Source: JALZAI01 sp038207565
GTDB taxonomy: Bacteria; Actinomycetota; Actinomycetes; Mycobacteriales; Jatrophihabitantaceae
Direction: 5' to 3'
NCBI GenBank assembly: GCA_038207565.1
Contig: JBBQZQ010000022.1
Coordinates: forward strand, 4,232 to 68,231
DNA: 64,000 nucleotides
The notes below the pieces were generated by a model. That model ran no database searches. It was given only the letters and a program-made list of their open reading frames with translations, and had not been told where the DNA came from. Made by a program: the position numbers and the translations under genes. This document shows, piece by piece, positions 58,031 through 64,000 of this stretch; the first letter of the stretch is position 1; every line of letters begins with the position of its first letter.

Positions 58031-59401
58031 GTGGCCATCAGCGTCTTCGACCTGTTCTCGATCGGGATCGGTCCGTCGTCGTCGCACACCGTCGGCCCGA
58101 TGCGCGCCGCCCGCACCTTTGCGCTGGGCCTCGAGGACGATGGCCTACTCGATGCCGTGTGCAGGGTCCGCGCCGAGCTGTTCGGATCGCTCGGCGCCAC
58201 CGGACGAGGGCACGGCAGCGATCGCGCGGTCATCCTCGGGTTCGAGGGCGAGGTGCCGGAATCGATCGACACCGCGGCGATCCCGGCGCGGGTGGCCGCG
58301 GTGCGCGCTGCGGGGATGGTCAATCTGCTCGGCAAGCGTGAGGTGGTGCTCGGCGCCGACGACCTGGTTCTGCACCGGCGGACCAGCCTGCCGTTCCACC
58401 CGAACGGCATGCGCTTCTTCGCCCTTGACAAGGCGGGCGAGGCGCTGCGCGAGCGCACCTTCTATTCGGTCGGCGGAGGCTTCGTCGTGGACGAGCAGGC
58501 TGCCGGCGCCGACCGGATCAAGCGGGACGACACGGCCCTGCCGCTACCGTTTCGCAGCGGAGCCGAATTGCTCGAACGCTGCGCGGAGTCCGGCTTGCCG
58601 ATCTCGGGAGTCATGCTCGCCAACGAGACGGCATGGCGCAGCGAGGCGGACGTGCGTGCCCGATTGCTCTTGATCTGGTCGGTGATGCAGCAGTGCGTCG
58701 CCAGTGGATGCATGAACGAAGGGACGTTGCCGGGTGGGCTCAAGGTGCCGCGCCGGGCGACGGCACTGTATGAGCACCTGTGCAACGAACAGTTCTCGAC
58801 CGACCCGCTGCGCATCATGGACTGGGTCAACCTGTTCGCGCTCGCGGTGAACGAGGAGAACGCCGCCGGTGGCCGGGTCGTCACGGCTCCCACGAACGGT
58901 GCCGCGGGAGTCGTGCCCGCGGTGCTGCACTACTACTGGCGTTTCGTTCCGGGCGCATCCGACGACGGGGTGGTGCGCTTCCTGCTGGCTGCGGCTGCGA
59001 TCGGCGTGCTCTACAAGGAGAATGCGTCGATCTCGGGCGCAGAGGTGGGCTGCCAGGGCGAGGTCGGCTCGGCGTGCTCGATGGCGGCCGGGGCGTTGTG
59101 CGAAGTGCTGGGCGGCACTCCCGAGCAGGTCGAGAACGCCGCCGAGATCGGCATGGAGCACAACCTCGGGCTGACCTGCGATCCGGTCGGCGGACTCGTG
59201 CAGGTGCCGTGCATCGAGCGCAACGCGATGGCGGCGGTGAAGGCCATCAACGCGGCGCGCATCGCGCTGCGGGGCGACGGTCGCCATGTCGTCAGCCTGG
59301 ACAAGGTCATCAAGACCATGCGGGAGACCGGCGCGGACATGAAAGCGAAGTACAAAGAGACCTCGCGCGGCGGCCTGGCGGTCAACGTCATCGAGTGTTA
59401 A
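58031..59401 (+). CDS. sdaA: L-serine ammonia-lyase, single-chain iron-sulfur type
   Basis: 456 residues from GTG 58031. N-terminal beta domain SVFDLFSIGIGPSSSHTVGPMRAAR and catalytic alpha domain with SGCMNEG, the TAPTNGAAGVVPAVLHYY loop, GCQGEVGSACSM and LTCDPVGGLVQVPCIERN; the cysteines hold the 4Fe-4S cluster. It deaminates L-serine to pyruvate. Length and one-chain organisation match actinobacterial SdaA. CATGAT is 6 nt before the GTG, so probably leaderless. Confidence 0.95.
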   Translation: MAISVFDLFSIGIGPSSSHTVGPMRAARTFALGLEDDGLLDAVCRVRAELFGSLGATGRGHGSDRAVILGFEGEVPESIDTAAIPARVAAVRAAGMVNLLGKREVVLGADDLVLHRRTSLPFHPNGMRFFALDKAGEALRERTFYSVGGGFVVDEQAAGADRIKRDDTALPLPFRSGAELLERCAESGLPISGVMLANETAWRSEADVRARLLLIWSVMQQCVASGCMNEGTLPGGLKVPRRATALYEHLCNEQFSTDPLRIMDWVNLFALAVNEENAAGGRVVTAPTNGAAGVVPAVLHYYWRFVPGASDDGVVRFLLAAAAIGVLYKENASISGAEVGCQGEVGSACSMAAGALCEVLGGTPEQVENAAEIGMEHNLGLTCDPVGGLVQVPCIERNAMAAVKAINAARIALRGDGRHVVSLDKVIKTMRETGADMKAKYKETSRGGLAVNVIEC

Positions 59402-59504
59402 GTGCCACCGCGCGGCACCGACGCGACAGCACGATGCCGGCACGGCACGGGGGCGACGCAGGGCCGTCCCAACGGGGACGACCCTGCGGGTCTGGGCCGC
59501 GCGG

Positions 59505-61163
59505 TCAGGCGGCCAGGGCTTCGATCGGCGCCTCGGCGGGCACATCGTCCTTCTTTACGTTGATCAGGACCACCGATACGACGATCGCCGAAACCCCGAA
59601 GAATGCCGCGGCGAGAAAACCCATGCCGGACGCATGCGCCTGCACGAGCGCGGAGAAATCGTGGAAGGGTCCGTTGAAGTAGGTGGCTGCCGCACCCTGA
59701 TCCGCGGATGGCAGGGTCTTCACGAAGTGCGCGATCTGACCCTGGTCGGGTCCGCTCGACCCGGCGCTACCCAGGAATTTGCCCACGATCGGCTGCAGGT
59801 TGTGCGGCAGTGTCCCCAGGGCTTGGGCCTGCTCGCTCTTGTGGCTGTTGACGGCACTGCGTCCGGCAGTTGCTGCCACGTTGGCGAGCACCGACAGCCC
59901 GATCGAACCGCCGACCTGCTGGCCGACGTTGAGCATCGCTGACGCGACACCGGCGTCGGTGTTGTCCACCCGTGCGACCGCGACGATCGTGAGCGGGACG
60001 AAGATGCACCCCATGCCGATTGCCATGACAATCATGCCCGGCAGGAACGTGTTCAGGTACCCGGAATCGCGGTCGACCGTCGAGTACCAGAACATCGCGG
60101 CGGTCAGCAGGACGGTGCCGGCAGTGATGATCGGTTTGGGCCCGAACCGTGGCAGCAGCTTGGTCATGGCCTGTGAGGTGATACCGATGACGAAGGCAAT
60201 CGGCAGAAACGCGAACCCCGCTCGAAGCGGTGAGAACTGCATGACGCCCTGTACGAAGAAGGTGACGAAGTAGAACATGCCGAACATCCCGGCACCGACG
60301 ATCAGCATCACCAGGTAGGCACCGCCGCGGTTGCGGTCGAGGACCACGCGTAGCGGCAGCATCGGATCGCGCGACCTGGCCTGGTAGGCGAAGAACGCGA
60401 TCAACAAGACGATGCCACCGAGGAGTGCACCCAGCGTGGTCGCGTTGCCCCAGCCCTCCGTGGCCGCGTGGATGAATGCGTAGACGATGCCAACCATGCC
60501 GACCGTCGAGACAGCCCCTCCCGCGACGTCGAAGCGTCCCTTGTGGCGCGCGGACTCCTGCAGGTAGGCGTAGGACCCTGCGATCAGCAGAACGCCGATC
60601 GGGACGTTGACGAATAGCACCCACCGCCAGGACAGGAAGTCGGTCAGTACGCCGCCGAGCAGCAGTCCCAGAGCGGCCCCGGCGCCGGACACGGCCGCGT
60701 AGACGGCGAACGCCCTGGTGCGTTGCGGACCGGCCTCGAACGACGTCGTGACCAGCGACAGTGCGGTAGGTGAGGCGATGGCGCCGCCGATGCCCTGGAC
60801 CACGCGTCCGATGATCAGGAACTCGAAGCTGGTGGCGATACCGGCGAGGAAGCTGCCGAGCGTGAACAGCCCCAGGCCGATCATGAACATACGACGGCGT
60901 CCGAAGATGTCGCCGGCACGTCCGCCGAGCAGCAGGAGGCCACCGAAGGCGAGCGTGTAGGCGTTCAGCGCCCAGGTCATCGAGGTCTGCGACTTGCCGA
61001 AGTAGTTGCCCATCGCAGGAAGCGCGATGTTGACGATCGTCGCGTCGAGGACCACCATCATCTGCGCACCGGCGATGATCAGCAGGATGAGCCCCGGATG
61101 TGCCGCGCGTTTCGCGGTGGTTCGGTGCTCGGTAGCGGCCCCTGCCGCCCTGGTCTCGGTCAC
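59505..61163 (-). CDS. MFS drug efflux transporter, DHA2 family
   Basis: 552 residues from GTG 61163, with AAGGAAGCGGAG upstream. About 14 membrane helices: motif A GGRAGDIFGRRRMF between helices 2 and 3, the helix-1 motif LDATIVNIALPAMG, and motif C-like GLLLGGVLTDFLSWRWVLFVNVPIG around helices 5-6, the EmrB/QacA drug:H+ antiporter layout. The divergent TetR gene and the palindromes between them indicate inducible expression. The substrate is unknown. Confidence 0.92.
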   Translation of the reverse strand: MTETRAAGAATEHRTTAKRAAHPGLILLIIAGAQMMVVLDATIVNIALPAMGNYFGKSQTSMTWALNAYTLAFGGLLLLGGRAGDIFGRRRMFMIGLGLFTLGSFLAGIATSFEFLIIGRVVQGIGGAIASPTALSLVTTSFEAGPQRTRAFAVYAAVSGAGAALGLLLGGVLTDFLSWRWVLFVNVPIGVLLIAGSYAYLQESARHKGRFDVAGGAVSTVGMVGIVYAFIHAATEGWGNATTLGALLGGIVLLIAFFAYQARSRDPMLPLRVVLDRNRGGAYLVMLIVGAGMFGMFYFVTFFVQGVMQFSPLRAGFAFLPIAFVIGITSQAMTKLLPRFGPKPIITAGTVLLTAAMFWYSTVDRDSGYLNTFLPGMIVMAIGMGCIFVPLTIVAVARVDNTDAGVASAMLNVGQQVGGSIGLSVLANVAATAGRSAVNSHKSEQAQALGTLPHNLQPIVGKFLGSAGSSGPDQGQIAHFVKTLPSADQGAAATYFNGPFHDFSALVQAHASGMGFLAAAFFGVSAIVVSVVLINVKKDDVPAEAPIEALAA

Positions 61164-61232
61164 TCTCCGCTTCCTTTCTAGGTCTGGTCGTTGCCAGCCT
61201 GGCAGCGCGGGCAATCGATTTTGGATACGTTC

Positions 61233-61315
61233 GCGTTCCCTATCGGAGGTAGGCTAGGTCTCGAGGCTTAGGGAACGCAAGCGTGCCTTAGATGAATTTT
61301 CCGGAACGTTACGGA
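61233..61315. promoter_or_regulatory. Operator region between MFS pump and TetR
   Basis: Two palindromes: GCGTTCCCTA (61233-61242) with TAGGGAACGC (61269-61278), a perfect 10-bp inverted repeat 26 bp apart, and TCCGGAACGTTACGGA (61300-61315), a 16-bp near-perfect palindrome centred on AACGTT 27 bp before the tetR ATG. Either can be the TetR-family operator for both divergent genes. Confidence 0.6.
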
Positions 61316-61342
61316 GAGTCTGAACGGGGGGTCTGACAACGC

Positions 61343-61984
61343 ATGACGGGCTCGGTCGCCGATGCTGAAATAGCTGCTGCGGCGGGCAGCGTCCTGCGAC
61401 AGCGCAAGCGGGGTGCTGCGCTCGAGGACGCCATCCTCGAATCCGCCTACGCAGAGCTGTCCGAGGCAGGGTATGCCGGCTTCTCAGTCGAAGCGGTGGC
61501 ATCGCGGGCGCGTACCGGGAAGGCGAGCATTTACCGCCGTTGGCCCGTCAAGCAGCTGTTGGTGCTCGACGCGCTGTGCGCCCATCTGCCGACTCCGCGC
61601 GACTGCGGCATCGACTGCGAGCTGCCCGACTCGGTCACCACGATGGAGGCGCTGCACGCCGTCGCCCGGCGGATCGCAGTCATCCTGGACAGTCCCGCCG
61701 GCGCCGCGATGCGGGCGGTGAAATGCGAGGCAGTCACCGACTCGGACCTCGCTCGCGCCATAGACGATCGGTTCCAGGCGCCGCGGCGCGCGGCCCTTCT
61801 TGCGTTGCTCCAGCGCGGTGTCGCCCGCGGCGAGGTGCGGCCGGGGGCTGCGACCGAATTGGTCGCCGACGTGCTGCCGGCCATCCTCACGCAGAGGCTG
61901 ATCCTGCAGGGCGAACCGGTCACCGAGGCAATCCTGTGCGCCATCGTTGAACAGGTTCTCGTCCCGCTCCTCGAGGTTCGCTGA
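61343..61984 (+). CDS. TetR/AcrR family transcriptional regulator
   Basis: 213 residues from ATG 61343. HTH domain ALEDAILESAYAELSEAGYAGFSVEAVASRARTGKASIYRRWPVKQLLVLDAL is a standard TetR N-terminus; the C-terminal ligand domain (HAVARRIAVILDSPAGAAMRAVKCE ...) is of the TetR_C_16-like kind. It is divergent from and presumably represses the DHA2 efflux pump, being relieved by a pump substrate. Confidence 0.9.
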   Translation: MTGSVADAEIAAAAGSVLRQRKRGAALEDAILESAYAELSEAGYAGFSVEAVASRARTGKASIYRRWPVKQLLVLDALCAHLPTPRDCGIDCELPDSVTTMEALHAVARRIAVILDSPAGAAMRAVKCEAVTDSDLARAIDDRFQAPRRAALLALLQRGVARGEVRPGAATELVADVLPAILTQRLILQGEPVTEAILCAIVEQVLVPLLEVR

Positions 61985-62202
61985 ACCCTCCGTGCTGCTG
62001 AGTCTCGCCGGCGCTGGTCCACGACCGGTACCTCCGCCGACCTGCGAGCGGGATTCAGTTGCAAGCTGCGGCGTCCATCGTCCGCCGGTACCGGCTCGAG
62101 TGGGACGCAGTCGCATCGCCGCGGCAGTGCGGTTTTGATGGTCCCCGCAGGGACCTTGTAGGCTTCGGGCCGCTGGTCGGGCGCGTGGCATCCGGCTGCA
62201 CT
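61985..62202. other. Gap before the tRNA genes
   Basis: 218 bp. It holds a perfect 6-bp hairpin GGTCCC-CGCA-GGGACC (62140-62155), a possible terminator for tetR, and presumably the tRNA promoter. No ORF of note. Confidence 0.4.
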
Positions 62203-62292
62203 GGAGGCTTCGCCTAGTCTGGTCTATGGCGCCGCACTGCTAATGCGGTTTGGGCTAACCGCCCATCCCGGGTTCGAATCCCGGAGCCTCCG
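62203..62292 (+). tRNA. tRNA-Ser (anticodon GCT)
   Basis: Acceptor GGAGGCT (62203-62209) pairs with AGCCTCC (62285-62291). The anticodon arm CCGCA-CTGCTAA-TGCGG gives GCT, reading AGC/AGU. A long variable arm with its own stem marks class II Ser tRNA. T arm CCGGG-TTCGAAT-CCCGG. CCA is not encoded. Confidence 0.95.
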
Positions 62293-62359
62293 CGGCTGGT
62301 GTCCACCGGTCCGTCAAGCCGTTCATCGCACCCAGTAGACTTGCCCGTCGGTACCGCGA

Positions 62360-62435
62360 GCGCCCGTAGCTCAACGGATAGAGCACTTGACTACGGATCA
62401 AGAGGTTGCAGGTTCGAATCCTGCCGGGCGCACCA
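62360..62435 (+). tRNA. tRNA-Arg (anticodon ACG)
   Basis: Acceptor GCGCCCG (62360-62366) pairs with CGGGCGC (62425-62431), followed by discriminator A and encoded CCA. Anticodon arm CTTGA-CTACGGA-TCAAG gives ACG. T arm GCAGG-TTCGAAT-CCTGC. The 3' end borders a tyrosine-integrase remnant, so it is the likely attachment site. Confidence 0.96.
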
Positions 62436-62449
62436 GATTTCCCCCGAAA

Positions 62450-62794
62450 TTACTGGGCTGTAGCGGTTGATTCCCTACTCATCGAGTGGACAATAACCGG
62501 ATTAGCCCGCAAAAAGTCCGCATGATCTTGTGCGGAAACGCGCGCCAGGTCCATCTCGTCGGCTACCTCGTCGAGCTGATCAGCGAACAAGTGGCCGTAC
62601 AAGTCGAGCGTCATCGTGGCCGACTTATGCCCGAGCATCGTCTGGACGACCTTCACGTTGGCTCCGGCCGCGATGGCTAGCGACGCCGCCGTGTGCCGAA
62701 GTGTGTGCGGCGTGATGCGGGGGAGACCGGCAGCCGCCACCGCCGGCTCGAACCCGGCCCGTCGGAAGTTCCTCAGCCGCAGGACCCCAGACAT
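62450..62794 (-). pseudogene. Tyrosine recombinase (integrase) C-terminal fragment
   Basis: 114 residues: NFRRAGFEPAV, then PHTLRHTAASLAI (HxxR), LGHKSATMTLDLYGHL (catalytic His and Tyr). This is only the last third of a phage-type integrase; the N-terminal arm-binding and core regions, including the first catalytic Arg, are missing, cut at about 62790 where an IS1380-type transposase fragment begins. It ends 15 bp from tRNA-Arg, the expected position for an integrase whose element entered this tRNA. Confidence 0.85.
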
Positions 62795-63755
62795 TCAAGC
62801 GCGGGTTCGGGTTCCACCCGTTGTGGGCGTTCGTCGATCACGGCCCCGCGGGCAGTGGTGAGCCGCTGACCTGCCTGCTGCGCAAGGGGAACGCCGGATC
62901 GAACACCGCCGCTGATCACATCACGGTGGTGAAGGCCGCGCTCGCGCAGCTACCCGGGCATCGCAGCGGGACTCGACCAGGTCGGAAGGTCCTGATCCGG
63001 GCCGACGGTGCCGGCGCGACGCACGAGTTCTTGAACTGGCTGGTCACCGAGCGGCTGTCCTACTCGGTCGGGTTCACTCTGCCCGACACCTTCGCGCAGA
63101 CGCTGACGCGGATGCCGAAGAAGGGCTGGACGCCGGCCTACGACAGCGACGGGCAGGTCCGCGACGGCGCGTGGGTCGCCGATGTCACCGGCCTGCTCGA
63201 TCTGAAGTCATGGCCGGGCGGGATGCGGGTGATCGTGCGCAAGGAACGACCCCATCCCGGCGCACAACTGCGCATCACCGACGCCGACGGGCACCGCGTC
63301 ACCGCGTTCGCGACCAACACCAGTCGTGGCCAGCTGGCCGATCTCGAGCTGCGGCATCGGCGCCGGGCCGGATGCGAGGACCGCATCCGGAATTCCAAAG
63401 ACACCGGCCTGATGAATCTTTCACTGCACGACTTCGCTCAGAACCAGATCTGGTGCGCTATCGTCGCGCTCGCCGTCGAGCTCACTACCTGGATGCAGAT
63501 GCTCGCCCTGGCTGGTGACGACGCCCGCCGGTGGGAGCCGAAACGCCTACGGCTCCGACTGTTCAGCATCGCGGCACGCCTGGCCGAGCACGGCCGGACC
63601 CGGCGCCTGCACCTCGCGACGCACGCGCCCTTGGGCCCCCCCTGCTGGCCACGATGATCAGTCGACTCCAGCCATCGCAGCCCCCGGCTGATCTCAAGCC
63701 AGCCGCCCCAACGACACACCCCACCCGGCCAGTGGAACCGGCGCCACCCGAGTGA
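62791..63755 (+). pseudogene. IS1380-family transposase fragment, truncated and frameshifted
   Basis: In-frame IS1380-like sequence begins FKRGFGFHPLWAFVDHG at about 62794 and runs through LIRADGAGATHEFL and CEDRIRNSKDTGLMN, which hold the second and third DDE acidic residues. The N-terminal ~170 residues with the first Asp are absent. Near 63637 a run of seven C ends the frame at 63657, but the conserved tail continues in the next frame (LLATMISRLQPSQPP) to a stop at 63753-63755. Inactive. Confidence 0.8.
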
Positions 63756-63856
63756 CATCGGGCGAACCGACACGCCCTCCATGAACAATCACCGAGCGGC
63801 AGCACAACATTGCCGGACCGTGATCACGAGCCGCCGTCATGAAAGATCCGGGCTAG

Positions 63857-63885
63857 CGCCAATACCGTTCAGTTAAGCTTACAGC
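63857..63885 (+). mobile_element. Probable left end of an IS4-type insertion sequence
   Basis: AT-rich CAATACCGTTCAGTTAAG (about 63860-63877) lies about 25 bp before the transposase start and resembles terminal sequences I associate with IS4-family elements of actinobacteria. The right end is outside the window, so the inverted repeat cannot be confirmed. Confidence 0.4.
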
Positions 63886-63901
63886 GGTGTAGTTTGGTGG
63901 T

Positions 63902-64000
63902 ATGCCTCGTGCCGGGTGGGTGAAGCCTGAGTCGGATCGGCGGTTGTCGGACCTGATATCGGTGGGGGTGCTGACGCGGGTGTTTCCGCCGGATTTGGTC
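63902..64000 (+). CDS. IS4-family transposase, N-terminal part (cut by window edge)
   Basis: 33 codons from ATG 63902 are visible: MPRAGWVKPESDRRLSDL followed by ISVGVLTRVFPPDLV, the IS4 N-terminal domain pattern. The open frame runs off the window. It is the third mobile-element gene within 1.5 kb, beside the integrase and IS1380 remnants. Confidence 0.75.
   Translation, partial: MPRAGWVKPESDRRLSDLISVGVLTRVFPPDLV

Noticed and set aside
62396..62405. GATCAAGAGG shared by tRNA-Arg and palindrome copy B
   Set aside because: A single 10-mer match; no extension on either side. Taken as coincidence rather than an attachment-site copy.
1..64000. CRISPR arrays or cas genes
   Set aside because: No regularly spaced repeats of 25-40 bp with unique spacers and no Cas motifs were found; all tandem repeats are short and coding or intercistronic.

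Overview
The window is about 64 kb of a high-GC chromosome from an actinobacterium. Evidence for this includes the HspR-regulated dnaK-grpE-dnaJ-hspR operon with a HAIR operator, the block ponA / GT87 mannosyltransferase / rpsF-ssb-rpsR-rplI / dnaB that in Mycobacterium lies close to oriC, a DUF3151 gene between fba and purA, DUF4190 and DUF4012 proteins, and many starts that look leaderless. A FliA/WhiG-type sigma factor divergent from an FlgN-like chaperone suggests a motile lineage. I cannot name the genus from sequence alone; a Frankiales/Jatrophihabitans/Kineosporia-like relative is only a guess.

Layout. 1-2.5 kb: the 3' part of an S49 (SppA-like) peptidase, a small acidic protein and a GlgC-family nucleotidyltransferase. 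2.8-10 kb, all minus strand: dnaB, a DnaA-box-like cluster, the rplI-rpsR-ssb-rpsF ribosomal/SSB operon (transcribed from rpsF), a GT87 membrane glycosyltransferase and a class A PBP. 10-13.5 kb: an EtfD-like membrane Fe-S oxidoreductase and an SGNH hydrolase. 13.5-22 kb: an envelope-polysaccharide region with a low-MW tyrosine phosphatase, a Wzc-like tyrosine kinase, a WbaP/WcaJ-type sugar transferase, a sortase-type LASTG surface protein, a DUF4012 protein and a large membrane protein. 22-29 kb: the heat-shock operon dnaK-grpE-dnaJ-hspR-clpB. 29-31.4 kb: four small Pro/Gln/Tyr-rich membrane proteins. 31.5-34.3 kb: a membrane protein, an SDR, pyrE and a SpoU methyltransferase. 34.4-39.8 kb: an AAA ATPase, map, an AbiEi/DUF559 protein flanked by two near-identical 55-bp palindromes, RNase J and a divergent small membrane protein. 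39.8-43.9 kb: rmlA-rmlC-rmlB-rmlD for dTDP-L-rhamnose, then a DedA protein. 44-48.6 kb: fliA/flgN, fba, DUF3151 and purA. 48.7-57.2 kb: two secreted beta-propeller proteins, purD, purB, and four membrane-anchored proteins sharing one N-terminal motif. 57.2-62 kb: a siderophore-interacting flavoprotein, sdaA, an MFS pump and its TetR regulator. 62.2-64 kb: tRNA-Ser, tRNA-Arg, and the scarred edge of an integrated element with a truncated integrase, a broken IS1380-type transposase and the start of an IS4-type transposase.

How the parts fit. The rml genes supply dTDP-rhamnose for the cell wall and for the polysaccharide made by the initiating sugar transferase, whose chain length is probably set by the kinase/phosphatase pair. 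PBP and GT87 also serve the envelope. The most interesting local signals are chains of micro-ORFs linked by 4-nt stop/start overlaps (most strikingly between rmlB and rmlD), a DnaA-box-like cluster ahead of dnaB, an RBS-sequestering leader on rpsF, the twin palindromes around the AbiEi/DUF559 gene, and the purD/purB-associated membrane-protein family.
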